Below are positions 14,885 through 22,217 of a stretch of DNA of 26,625 nucleotides, in pieces. The position numbers were made by a program, and so were the translations under genes. The notes under the pieces are model-generated. The model worked only from the letters and a program-made list of their open reading frames with translations. It did no database searches and was not told where the DNA came from. Positions within the stretch are counted from its first letter, which is position 1; each line of letters starts with the position of its first letter. Location of the stretch: positions 1-26,625 of IMG/VR virus record IMGVR_UViG_3300036398_002366; one strand, 5' to 3'. This stretch comes from a virus.

Positions 14885-16728
14885 GCGCTGACCTCTACTG
14901 GCTCCTGGATCTCGAGTTCGCCGGCCAGACGCTGCGCCTGAGCACGACCGAGCTCGACGTGACGAGCGACGACGGCGTGCTCCACTACGAGGGCGGCCTC
15001 GAGGAGGTCACGCTGTCGGAGGCGGTGGAGCTCCTCGATAGCCAGCTGACCGAGGCGAGTGTCTCGATCTCGGCGGTCCTGCCCGTGGACGTGCCTACGC
15101 TGATCGCGCGAGGCCACCGCCTCGAGGGCGCTACGGGCACGCTCGCGCTCTGGCGAGAGGGACAGACGTACGAGCAGCGCCGCGTACGCCTCGTGGGGCG
15201 CGTGCAGGATCCCGAGTACGGGTCACGTTACGAGCCGATCGACTTCACGCTGGCGGATGAGGTGTGGCAGACGGACATTGAGACGCCTCCGCTCGGCCTC
15301 GAGGTGACGGGCGCGACGTGGCCGAACTCGCTGCAGGACACCTACTTCCCGTGGCTCCTGCAGCCGGATCTGTTCTCTTCGCTGCTGCCGGAGGATCTCA
15401 GCCTGCCGTATCCGATCGTGTTCGGGAAGCCTGGACGCACGTCGGGGCTGAGCTCGCCGGCGTGGGAAGGTTCCATCGCCGTGCACATCTCGCGCGATCG
15501 TGGCAGCTATACGACGGGCGGTGTCGCTACGCAGGGGCCGGTCATCGTGATCGCGGGGCATCGCGTCAAGGCCGACAGCGTGTACCTTTACACGGAGTCG
15601 ATCAGCAACGCGACGTGGGACTATTACAAGAGCGGCTTCCCGTTCGGCTCTCCGAGCGACAACGGCTTCATCGTAGAGCACTGGACGGACGCGCGCGGGA
15701 ACGTCGTGGCGGTCGTGCCTGGAGTGGAGCGCGGAGACACAACCGGCTCGATCGCGGCGCTGGTCAACGGCATCAGCGTGTGCACGCTCGGCTCTGACTA
15801 CATGAACAACAACCTCGGCGGCGACGACTCCTACCGGGATTACAGCGACGGCAACGGCAGCAAGGTGTACGTGCCGATCTACGTCGGATGGTACGACCGC
15901 ACGCGCTCGGACGAGGGCGGCGGCATGGTCGGAGACGATGGCGAGCTCGTACGTGGCGCGGGTGATGTGCTGACGTACCTCCTGCGTCAGACGGGCATGG
16001 CGGTGGACGCCGGCAAGTGCGCCGCTGCCGTCTCGCTGCTCAACGATTTCAAGATCGATTGCGCGATCGACGCGCGCGTGAACATCTGGGAGTGGCTCAG
16101 CGCCAACCTCCTGCCGCTCCTGCCCGTGTCAATCGCGACAGGACCGGAGGGGCTGTACCCTGTCGTGTGGCGCTACGACGCACGCGCGAACGAGGCGCGA
16201 TGGGAGATCGACGTAGACGCCGATCCCACGATCTCGCGAGCGGGGCGCGTGAAGATCGACAGCAGCAAGATCGCCAACAGGTTTCGGATTGACTTCTGCC
16301 GCAATCGCCGCACGGACGAGCCGATGCAGTACCGCGGCCTCGACGCCACGTACGATCCCGACGAGCCGAGCGTGCGCGGGTCGTACCTGTGCGCGGTGTC
16401 GCAGGCCCGGTATCGGTCCTCGCGTGACTCGGGCGTGCGGGAGAAGGAGATCGACACGTCCATCATCTGGGACGTGGCGACCGCCGACGCGATCCTCGCG
16501 GTGCAGGCGCGGGCCTATGCCCTGGCACGCCGCACGGTGTCCTACGTCGTGGGCGGCGAGCAGTGGGACGCGATCGAGCGCGGCGACATCGTGACGATCA
16601 CGGACTCCGAGATCGGCCTCGAGGCGCAGGTGGCGCTCGTGCGAGAGATCCAGTGGGACAGCTCGGGCAGCATCGGCCTCAGTCTGCTGATCATCGAAGA
16701 CCCGGCGCGGGATAAGCGGAGCGCCTGA
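14881..16728 (+). CDS. tail hub / tail tip attachment protein
   Basis: A 615-residue protein with a GTG start overlapping the upstream stop. The N-terminal half begins with LYWLLDLEFAGQTLRLST and a block of short strands (ELDVTSDDGVLHYEGGLEEV), while the C-terminal half has ADAILAVQARAYALARRTVSYVV followed by WDAIERGDIVTITDSEIG (about residues 535-580). This arrangement is typical of gp27-like tail hub proteins that close the tube and carry fibers. It lies between the receptor-binding protein and the small fiber genes, consistent with a tip position. No enzymatic motif was recognised. Its stop overlaps the following ATG. Confidence 0.65.
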   Translation: MSADLYWLLDLEFAGQTLRLSTTELDVTSDDGVLHYEGGLEEVTLSEAVELLDSQLTEASVSISAVLPVDVPTLIARGHRLEGATGTLALWREGQTYEQRRVRLVGRVQDPEYGSRYEPIDFTLADEVWQTDIETPPLGLEVTGATWPNSLQDTYFPWLLQPDLFSSLLPEDLSLPYPIVFGKPGRTSGLSSPAWEGSIAVHISRDRGSYTTGGVATQGPVIVIAGHRVKADSVYLYTESISNATWDYYKSGFPFGSPSDNGFIVEHWTDARGNVVAVVPGVERGDTTGSIAALVNGISVCTLGSDYMNNNLGGDDSYRDYSDGNGSKVYVPIYVGWYDRTRSDEGGGMVGDDGELVRGAGDVLTYLLRQTGMAVDAGKCAAAVSLLNDFKIDCAIDARVNIWEWLSANLLPLLPVSIATGPEGLYPVVWRYDARANEARWEIDVDADPTISRAGRVKIDSSKIANRFRIDFCRNRRTDEPMQYRGLDATYDPDEPSVRGSYLCAVSQARYRSSRDSGVREKEIDTSIIWDVATADAILAVQARAYALARRTVSYVVGGEQWDAIERGDIVTITDSEIGLEAQVALVREIQWDSSGSIGLSLLIIEDPARDKRSA

Positions 16729-17255
16729 TGCCAGCAGCACGCCGCCCGCTCCTGCCACCTCGCGCAAACATGAACGCGCGCGTCGGCGTGCGGGTCAACG
16801 CGGCAGGCGGTGGTACGACCGAGTACCTGCGCCGCGCTGTGCGCTTCCTCGCTGGGAGCGGGATCACGCTCTCGCTCGTAGACGACGCCGCGAACGAGGA
16901 AGCCGAGCTCACGATCACGAACACAGGCGGCGGTGGCGGCGGGTCTGCGCCGACGACGCAGGTAATGTCCTACCGCCTGTTCACGTCGGGCGTGGGCGCG
17001 GCCTCCACGACGGCGCTGACGACGGACTACACGATCGCGGTGGATCCGACGACGACAGCAGCGACCGTCAACCTGCCGGCTGCTGCGACAGTCACTGGGC
17101 AGATCTTCGCGATCAAGCACATCAACAGCAGCGCCAACACGGTCACGATCGACGCCAATGGCGCCGAGACGATCGACGGCGCTACCACACTCGTCCTGAC
17201 CGCGTACAACGCTGCGACAGTGCAGAGCACCGGCTCTGCGTGGGTGGTCCTATGA
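16728..17255 (+). CDS. tail fiber-like protein with Gly hinge
   Basis: A 175-residue protein. Residues 1-65 include a basic N-terminus and a domain with VRFLAGSGITLSLVDDAANEE, seen in many tail fiber proteins that attach to the tip. A GGGGGG hinge lies near residue 68. The C-terminal domain (about 78-175) has the TTDYTIAVDPTTTAATVNLP and GQIFAIKHINSSANTVTIDA text typical of fiber repeats with strand-turn-strand units. It probably forms a short trimeric fiber segment. ATG 16728 overlaps the upstream TGA and its own TGA overlaps the next ATG. Confidence 0.65.
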   Translation: MPAARRPLLPPRANMNARVGVRVNAAGGGTTEYLRRAVRFLAGSGITLSLVDDAANEEAELTITNTGGGGGGSAPTTQVMSYRLFTSGVGAASTTALTTDYTIAVDPTTTAATVNLPAAATVTGQIFAIKHINSSANTVTIDANGAETIDGATTLVLTAYNAATVQSTGSAWVVL

Positions 17256-17521
17256 GCTATCTCGTACCTCCGACGACGACGGCAGCGCGTGCGCCGCTCG
17301 CGACAGACGACGCAGGCGACGGCTACCGTGTCGGCTGGATCTGGGTGGATACAGCGGCAAAGAGCGTCTACATGCTCGCGGACGCGACGATCGGCGCGGC
17401 GGTGTGGCGTCAGGTAGCCGCTGCCATGATCCTGTCCTACGCCAGCACTGCGGCTGAGATCGACTACCTACAGGCCGGCGCTGTCGCAGCGTTCATGCCT
17501 GCCGGCTACACGGTGAACTGA
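17252..17521 (+). CDS. small tail fiber domain protein
   Basis: An 89-residue protein starting at ATG 17252 (ATGA overlap); the longer frame from 17240 is less likely. Residues 15-55 (APLATDDAGDGYRVGWIWVD, then KSVYMLADATIGAAVWRQV) match a short module usually found as a repeat inside long phage fibers. Here it is a free-standing gene, so the fiber appears to be built from separately encoded parts. The C-terminus is a small Ala-rich segment. The stop overlaps the next start. Confidence 0.65.
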   Translation: MSYLVPPTTTAARAPLATDDAGDGYRVGWIWVDTAAKSVYMLADATIGAAVWRQVAAAMILSYASTAAEIDYLQAGAVAAFMPAGYTVN

Positions 17522-18492
17522 TGCCAAACCCTACTTTGAACTGGCGCTATGTCGGAGTGCAGACCTTCACGGCAGGATCCCTGCCTGGGACGCTCGACGC
17601 GCTCTACACGCTCGGGACGAAGGCCACCTACGCGGACGGGACCACACGCACGCCTGGTACGGATAGTGCGTGGACGTGGGCGCGCGAGCAGACGAGCGGG
17701 ACGACGGTAGCGGTGTACGGCAACCCGCCGACGAACGCTCTCGGCATGCGCTACATCCTCGCCGGCTCGACCTCGGCAGTAGCGTACACGGTGCTCACGC
17801 CGGACACGGCGACGGCTACCGGCCAGCTTGTCGCGGCGATGCAAAAGAACGCAGGCACGTACACGACATGGGGCTCTGCTACGCCGTTCACGAACGCCGG
17901 TTTTAGTGGCTACTGGCGAGCGGCGCGAGCGCACGCGACTGTCGCCTATGACAGCATCTCGCTTTGGGAGTCGCAGGAGGCGTGCATGGTCCAGCTCGCG
18001 CAGGCGAGCACCGGCAGTACGTCGATCAACGGGTTCGGAGCGCTGTTCGACCCGATCGGCTCGACGGCCAATCAGGCCGAGAGCGACGGGCGCCTCTACA
18101 GCATGTTTACGTCCGGCTCGCTGAGCGTCACGAGCTCAACGATCTTCAACACCTCGGGTGACGGGTCATCGTTTGGACAGCATGTCGGGTCGGTCAACGG
18201 CTCGCACGCCGGCTTCTTCACGCCGGGCGCCAACACGATCCGCACGAGCGCGCGCTTTGGCGCCTTCACGCCGACGAACACGCTGACGACGGCAGACAGC
18301 GAGCCGGTAGGGATCCCGCTGGCGATCACGGATACCGTCACGGGCAACTTCCGCGGCGCCTCGCGCCAGTGGTACGTGACGAAGGACCAGTTCAGCCGAG
18401 TTACCGTCATCGTGGCGCCAAACACGATCGGCTACACGGTGGCAGCGACGATCAGCACGACGGCCGGCGATGCGGTCATGGTGAGGTACTGA
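17521..18492 (+). CDS. putative minor tail / fiber protein
   Basis: A 323-residue protein rich in Thr, Ser, Gly and Ala with predicted beta structure throughout (VGVQTFTAGSLPGTLDALYTLG near the start, FSGYWRAARAHATVAYDSISLWESQEACMV split around residues 124-153, and IPLAITDTVTGNFRGASRQWYVT near 268-290). It closes the first adhesin group and is coupled to both neighbours by 1-base overlaps. I believe similar proteins occur in other phage tail regions, but no enzyme or receptor-binding motif is evident. A role in the tail tip or as a host-range fiber is inferred from location. Confidence 0.6.
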   Translation: MPNPTLNWRYVGVQTFTAGSLPGTLDALYTLGTKATYADGTTRTPGTDSAWTWAREQTSGTTVAVYGNPPTNALGMRYILAGSTSAVAYTVLTPDTATATGQLVAAMQKNAGTYTTWGSATPFTNAGFSGYWRAARAHATVAYDSISLWESQEACMVQLAQASTGSTSINGFGALFDPIGSTANQAESDGRLYSMFTSGSLSVTSSTIFNTSGDGSSFGQHVGSVNGSHAGFFTPGANTIRTSARFGAFTPTNTLTTADSEPVGIPLAITDTVTGNFRGASRQWYVTKDQFSRVTVIVAPNTIGYTVAATISTTAGDAVMVRY

Positions 18493-18677
18493 TGCTTGAC
18501 TACCTGAGCGCTGTCTGCGCCGCGAACCCTGACATCGCTACGCTCAAGGTTCCGCAGCGCGTCCACGACGAGGCCGGCGTAGACATCGTGGACGGTCGCG
18601 CGATCGTCGTCTGGGCCGAGGAGTACAGCGAGGGACTACGGGTAGACGGTAGCCTCGTCGTGCGCTTCTTCGCGTAG
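18492..18677 (+). CDS. hypothetical protein
   Basis: A 61-residue protein starting at ATG 18492, which overlaps the upstream TGA; a longer frame to 18369 lies inside the previous gene and is rejected. It is a small, mixed alpha/beta acidic protein (LSAVCAANPDIATLKVP, EYSEGLRVDGSLVVRFFA) with one Cys. It is the last gene before the lysis promoter. The function is unknown; small proteins in this place are often tail accessory proteins. Confidence 0.65.
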   Translation: MLDYLSAVCAANPDIATLKVPQRVHDEAGVDIVDGRAIVVWAEEYSEGLRVDGSLVVRFFA

Positions 18678-18686
18678 GCGCCCGCG

Positions 18687-18695
18687 TGCTATAAC
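18687..18695 (+). promoter_or_regulatory. extended -10 promoter before lysis genes
   Basis: TGCTATAAC is an almost perfect extended -10 element (TGnTATAAT with one mismatch). No good -35 box is seen 16-18 bases upstream (sequence near TCTTCG), as allowed for extended -10 promoters. The predicted start near 18702 leaves a very short leader containing GAGAGGTGG before ATG 18712. It lies in the only gap of this region and would give the lysis genes separate timing. Confidence 0.55.
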
Positions 18696-18711
18696 GGCGC
18701 GAGAGGTGGCC

Positions 18712-18945
18712 ATGACAGACGGCGACTCCAGCGCTCTCGCGCAGCTCTTCGCGCAGCACATGAAGCAGACCTCGATCGACCGTCGTGAGCAGACTGCTGA
18801 GTTCACTCGCGGCCTCGATGGCCTCCGCAACGACATCCGTATCCTCGGCGCCCTCGCCCTCCTCGGCATCCTCGCGCTCGCCGGCATTCAAGTCACGACC
18901 GAGCATGTCACGCTGACGCCTCCTGTCGCGCAGGCGGCAGAATGA
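18712..18945 (+). CDS. putative holin (single-spanning membrane protein)
   Basis: A 77-residue protein with GAGAGGTGG just before ATG 18712; GTG 18706 is an in-frame alternative two codons upstream. Residues 1-42 are hydrophilic and charged, residues 43-61 (LGALALLGILALAGI within it) form one transmembrane helix, and a short tail follows. It is directly upstream of and overlaps the endolysin gene (ATGA), so a holin, or another membrane partner in lysis such as a spanin-like protein, is the best guess. With one helix and basic residues before it, the N-terminus would be cytoplasmic. Pore formation is not proven by the sequence. Confidence 0.6.
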   Translation: MTDGDSSALAQLFAQHMKQTSIDRREQTAEFTRGLDGLRNDIRILGALALLGILALAGIQVTTEHVTLTPPVAQAAE

Positions 18946-19412
18946 GCGACGTGTCGAAGCACTTCTCGTGGGCCGAGCTCACGCGCACCGGGTCCACCGA
19001 GCTCCAGCAGATCAACCGGCAGGAGGCCGAGCAGTACCGCGCAGCGCTGACGGCGCTTGCGACGACGATCCTCGAGCCGATCCGCGCGAAGTTCGGGCCG
19101 ATCAAGATCAACAGCGCCTTCCGAGGTGCGAGCGTGAACGCCAAGGTCGGTGGCAGCAAGACCTCGCAGCACCTCAAGGGCGAGGCCGCCGACATCGTGG
19201 CGCCCTCAGTCACGGTCGAGGAGCTCCATCGCTGGATCGTCACCGAGTCGGGCCTGCCCTACGGACAGTGCATCCTCGAGAAGACGGCGCCCGCGCGTCC
19301 GTACTCGTGGGTGCATGTTTCGCTCGGGGAACCGTGGCGCAAGGATACATTGTGTCGTCAGGCGCTCGTCTACGACGGCGCCGGCAACTACCTCCAGTGG
19401 AGCGCAAAGTGA
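18942..19412 (+). CDS. endolysin, M15-family peptidase
   Basis: A 156-residue zinc peptidase that would cut peptide bonds in the cell wall. The M15A-type signature is complete: SQHLKGEAAD gives H77 and D84, and WVHVS gives H125. The N-terminus (HFSWAELTRTG, residues 7-17) is typical of these phage enzymes. There is no signal peptide and no separate wall-binding domain, so export probably depends on the holin. It overlaps the upstream membrane protein gene by 4 bases. Single-domain M15 endolysins of this length are common in phages of Gram-negative hosts, which is weak evidence for the host type. Confidence 0.9.
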   Translation: MSDVSKHFSWAELTRTGSTELQQINRQEAEQYRAALTALATTILEPIRAKFGPIKINSAFRGASVNAKVGGSKTSQHLKGEAADIVAPSVTVEELHRWIVTESGLPYGQCILEKTAPARPYSWVHVSLGEPWRKDTLCRQALVYDGAGNYLQWSAK

Positions 19413-19594
19413 AGATCGATGCAACCGAAGCCGCCGAGATCGCCGTGGAAGCGGCGCAGCTGATCGCTCACCTGCAGGGCGCGCTCCGCAAGGACGACGA
19501 CGGCGTCGTGCGCCTCGATCCGGTCGAGGGCAAGAAGCTGGTCAAGCACCTGCTCTCGCTCACGAAGTCCATCTCCTTCGCCCTTCTCGACTGA
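19409..19594 (+). CDS. hypothetical protein downstream of endolysin
   Basis: A 61-residue protein with a GTG start overlapping the endolysin stop (GTGA) and ending at TGA 19592-19594. It is helical (DATEAAEIAVEAAQLIAHLQ and EGKKLVKHLLSLTKSISFALL) with an acidic turn between. The last helix is amphipathic to hydrophobic, so a peripheral membrane role in lysis is possible, but no family is recognised. Translational coupling to the endolysin supports it being real. Confidence 0.65.
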   Translation: MKIDATEAAEIAVEAAQLIAHLQGALRKDDDGVVRLDPVEGKKLVKHLLSLTKSISFALLD

Positions 19595-19602
19595 GGTAGA
19601 CC

Positions 19603-19980
19603 ATGCCCTCTCCCGAATACCGCATCCTCAAGGTCGCCTCGGGCACGCTGTCGAACGCTGGCAGCACGACGAAGGCCACGCTCTCGCTGACGGACTCCAC
19701 GCATGTCGTGCGCGTCTACCGGGTCAAGATCTCGCGCACGGGCGGGACGGCCACGACGTTCACGCCGCGTATCTACTCGTCGTCCTCGGGCACCGCTAAC
19801 AGCCTCTCGCAGGAGTTCGCAGGGTCCACGACCGCGATCGCGGACCTCTGCGACGTGGCGCTCGACGGCGTGTACTGCACGACGGACGCAGCCGGCGCTC
19901 TGTACCTCGAGCCTGGTCCGGTCGGCGTCTCGACCGACAACGCCTTCTCCTACGCGGTCGTGTACGAGGTGATGGCATGA
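19603..19980 (+). CDS. hypothetical beta-rich virion protein
   Basis: A 125-residue protein with GAGGTAG before ATG 19603. It is Ser/Thr/Gly-rich and beta-like (ILKVASGTLSNAGSTTKATLSLTDS, split at residues 8-32, then VVRVYRVKISRTGGTATTFTPRIY). Such compact beta sandwiches are typical of head decoration or fiber-associated proteins. It is linked to the glycine-rich adhesin by an ATGA overlap, so a role in the same fiber is likely. No receptor-binding motif is identifiable. Confidence 0.6.
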   Translation: MPSPEYRILKVASGTLSNAGSTTKATLSLTDSTHVVRVYRVKISRTGGTATTFTPRIYSSSSGTANSLSQEFAGSTTAIADLCDVALDGVYCTTDAAGALYLEPGPVGVSTDNAFSYAVVYEVMA

Positions 19981-20861
19981 CGACGCAGGTGAAGCCATCG
20001 CCCTCGGGCGGCGGTGCTACGACGACGGTCACGGGCCTCTACGGCAATGGTGGCGATGGCGTGCTCACGGTCGTGGGCACGTACACGGCCAACACGGAGC
20101 GCCAGTGGCAGACGCTGACGATCCCGAGCGGCGGCGTGTACAAGCCGGCCGGCTACAGGACGTTCGTGAGGGGCACCTGCACGATCGACGCTGGCGGCTC
20201 CTACAACGACGACGGCAACAGCGGCGCCTCGGGTGGCGCGTCCATCGCTGCGCGTCAGTGGCTGGGCGGCGGCGGCGGCGCTGGTGGCGCCCTTCGCAAC
20301 ACGACCGGCGCGGGTAACCTCGGCGGTGGATCGGGCGGCAACAGTAGCCCGAATGACTCGGGCGCTGCGCCCTCGGGCGGCGCGGGTGGACAGGGATCCG
20401 GCGCCTACCTGGGCGGTGCTGGTGGAGGCGCAGCGGCGCCCTCTCCTGTCGTGCGCGCGGCGGGTCACTGGTATCAGGGGCGCTATGGCGCGACCGGCTT
20501 CAACGGCGGCGGCGGCGGTGGCGGCGGTGGGTGCATCGTCAACACAGACGCGCCTGTCTCGGGACGTGGCGGCGGCGGTGCTGGGATCGTGTGGCTCGCA
20601 GCGGCCACGCTTGCCAACAGCGGCACGATCAGCGCAAACGGCGGCGCGGGTGAGAATGCGAGCGGCACGGCCACGCTCGGCGGTGCAGGCGGCGGCGGCG
20701 GCGGTGCAGGCGGGATCGTCTGGGTCGTGACCAACACGCCATCGACGCAGTGCGGGACCGTGACTGCCAATGGCGGCGCAGGTGGAACGGGCATCGGATC
20801 AGGCACGACTGGCAGCGCGGGCAATGCTGGCACGGTCTGTCTCGTGAGCTTCGGAGGCTGA
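19977..20861 (+). CDS. glycine-rich adhesin (polyglycine-type tail fiber tip)
   Basis: A 294-residue protein. Residues 1-90 are a beta-type attachment domain (TERQWQTLTIPSGGVYKPAG, then TFVRGTCTIDAGGSY). Most of the remainder is glycine-rich, with GGGGGAGG and a run of nine Gly near residues 178-186, interspersed with short hydrophobic strands such as GIVWLAAATLANSGTISANG and GIVWVV. This alternation resembles the polyglycine II sandwich of T-even-like gp38 adhesins, where Gly helices support variable receptor loops. A host-range tip is therefore likely, although homology to gp38 is not proven. Four cysteines lie in the domain edges. It overlaps its upstream gene and is two bases from the next. 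Confidence 0.65.
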   Translation: MTTQVKPSPSGGGATTTVTGLYGNGGDGVLTVVGTYTANTERQWQTLTIPSGGVYKPAGYRTFVRGTCTIDAGGSYNDDGNSGASGGASIAARQWLGGGGGAGGALRNTTGAGNLGGGSGGNSSPNDSGAAPSGGAGGQGSGAYLGGAGGGAAAPSPVVRAAGHWYQGRYGATGFNGGGGGGGGGCIVNTDAPVSGRGGGGAGIVWLAAATLANSGTISANGGAGENASGTATLGGAGGGGGGAGGIVWVVTNTPSTQCGTVTANGGAGGTGIGSGTTGSAGNAGTVCLVSFGG

Positions 20862-20862
20862 G

Positions 20863-21063
20863 ATGACGCAGGATCTACTGATCGCACCGCCGACGTGGAG
20901 CACGACCGAGTGCGTCACGGTCGCTACGACTGAGCACTGTGTCGCGTTCCTCACCGGCATCCCGCCGATCTATGAGGCGATTTCGACCGAGCAGGGCTGG
21001 ACGCTGCCCTGCGTAATCACCGAGGACGAGACGGGCGCGGTCACTGCCTGGCGGGCGCTCTAA
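20863..21063 (+). CDS. hypothetical small protein downstream of adhesin
   Basis: A 66-residue protein with GGAGG before ATG 20863. It has three cysteines (ECVTV, EHCVAF and LPCVI), one hydrophobic patch and many Thr residues. Its position between the adhesin and another beta-rich protein suggests an assembly chaperone or a fiber component. No family is recognised. The TAA overlaps the next ATG. Confidence 0.6.
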   Translation: MTQDLLIAPPTWSTTECVTVATTEHCVAFLTGIPPIYEAISTEQGWTLPCVITEDETGAVTAWRAL

Positions 21064-21404
21064 TGCCGGCGGTCAACCTCGCACTCCTGCCGACGATCCC
21101 GTATGTCTACAGCGGGACGACGCCGGCCACGATCAACACCTGCCAGCTCGTGACCATCCCGAGCGTCCCGGGCGTGGGTGTCACGATCCACAATCGCGAC
21201 AAGGCATCGAAGGCGCTGCGGATCTCGTTCGCCACATCGCTGACGCAGGACGGCGCCGCACCGAGCACCTTCTTTACTATCGGCGAGCCGATCTCGATCA
21301 AGGCCGACAGCAGTTCGCACAGCGGCTTTCAGCCAGCGCATGTCCTTGCGTTGTTCAGCGACTCGGCCAGCGTGAACTATGAGCTGATCTTCACGCCTAC
21401 GTGA
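21063..21404 (+). CDS. hypothetical beta-rich virion protein
   Basis: A 113-residue protein starting at ATG 21063 (TAATG overlap). The beta pattern (VTIHNRDKASKALRISFATS, TFFTIGEPISIKADSSS, VNYELIFTPT) resembles small phage structural proteins that stabilise fibers or capsids. The tight coupling to the adhesin group points to a tail location. It has no visible enzyme motif. Its stop overlaps the next GTG. Confidence 0.6.
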   Translation: MPAVNLALLPTIPYVYSGTTPATINTCQLVTIPSVPGVGVTIHNRDKASKALRISFATSLTQDGAAPSTFFTIGEPISIKADSSSHSGFQPAHVLALFSDSASVNYELIFTPT

Positions 21405-22039
21405 GCTGCCCTGTCGCTGGCGAGGTGATCGAGCTCGACGCGATGAGCGCCGAGCGCCTCGAGGGCTGCGACATCCCCGAGGGCGTGACCTTCCGCATCC
21501 ACTACGGAGACACGATGGACCCAGTAGCCGAGCCTGAGACGCCGCCTACCGAGCCTGTCGAGGCTCCTACCTCTCCTGCGTCTGAGGCCCCGGCGGGCCT
21601 ACCCGAAGGCACTCCTGTTCTCCTGCCGGAGTCTCAGGCGCAGGCTCTCTCGCCCTCCGACACGCTCGACGTGTCGCAAGTGCAGGCGCTGGCTGGCGAT
21701 GATCCGATGATCATGCTGGCCGTGCTCGTGATCATGGTGCTTGGTGGCGGCGCCGGATGGAAGTTCTGGACGCAGTACAGTGAGCAGAAGCACGAGCAGG
21801 CGCTGGAGCGTCTGCGCCTCGAGCGCGACATGGCGGGGCATGGTGGCGCGTCACCGCCTCCCTGTCAGACCGTCCACGCCGAGCTCGAGCGCAAGCTGGC
21901 GGCGCTCGACAAGCGCCACAGCGACCTCGCCAAGAAGGTCGGCCTGATGATCAGGTCCGACTCTCCTGGCGTCGAGGAGCTGGACGAGCGCCTTGCCCGC
22001 GTCGAGAAGCAGCTCAAGGCGCTGGTGCGGGAGCGCTGA
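21401..22039 (+). CDS. membrane-anchored coiled-coil protein
   Basis: A 212-residue protein with a GTG start overlapping the upstream stop; ATG 21444 is possible. Residues 35-95 are a long Pro/Glu/Ala-rich acidic linker, 102-121 form one transmembrane helix (IMLAVLVIMVLGGGAGW), and residues 128-212 are charged coiled coil (HEQALERLRLERDM, ELERKLAALDKRHSDLAKKV). The basic residues follow the helix, so the N-terminal linker would face outward and the coiled coil inward. A role in lysis (for example a holin, holin regulator or spanin-like bridge) or superinfection exclusion is possible; neither can be proven. Its last 26 bases overlap the convergent minus-strand gene. Confidence 0.65.
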   Translation: MSCPVAGEVIELDAMSAERLEGCDIPEGVTFRIHYGDTMDPVAEPETPPTEPVEAPTSPASEAPAGLPEGTPVLLPESQAQALSPSDTLDVSQVQALAGDDPMIMLAVLVIMVLGGGAGWKFWTQYSEQKHEQALERLRLERDMAGHGGASPPPCQTVHAELERKLAALDKRHSDLAKKVGLMIRSDSPGVEELDERLARVEKQLKALVRER

Positions 22040-22217
22040 TCTCAACCTCGACGGTATGCACGATCTGGTCGCAGGCCACGCAGCGCCGGCGCCTGACGAT
22101 GTAGACGGGCGCATCACCCACGACGCGCTTCGCCATGCGGCGCCGAGCCGGCGATACGTCATCCGGTCGCATCGTCTGGATAACGTGGAGGTCACCTCCG
22201 CAGCGTGTGCAGGTCAT
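22014..22217 (-). CDS. zinc ribbon protein (NrdR-like zinc finger)
   Basis: A 67-residue protein with two CxxC knuckles, C3/C6 (CTRCGG) and C46/C49 (RRRRCVACD). The RRRRC second knuckle after a basic stretch is the pattern of the NrdR-type zinc ribbon seen in many small phage proteins. The full NrdR ATP-cone is absent, so this is not a nucleotide reductase regulator; nucleic-acid binding is likely. It is the last gene of the minus-strand operon, coupled to the upstream gene by overlap, and it overlaps the plus-strand gene tail to tail by 26 bases. Confidence 0.75.
   Translation of the reverse strand: MTCTRCGGDLHVIQTMRPDDVSPARRRMAKRVVGDAPVYIVRRRRCVACDQIVHTVEVEISAPAPAP

Noticed and set aside
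20483-20887. Antisense open frame encoding long proline runs
   Set aside because: It is the complement of the glycine-rich adhesin gene; GGC/GGT tracts read as proline codons on the other strand. No ribosome site.
22083-22092. Palindrome GCGCCGGCGC near the convergent operon junction as a terminator
   Set aside because: No loop or T tract, lies in the zinc ribbon gene; such palindromes are common at this GC.
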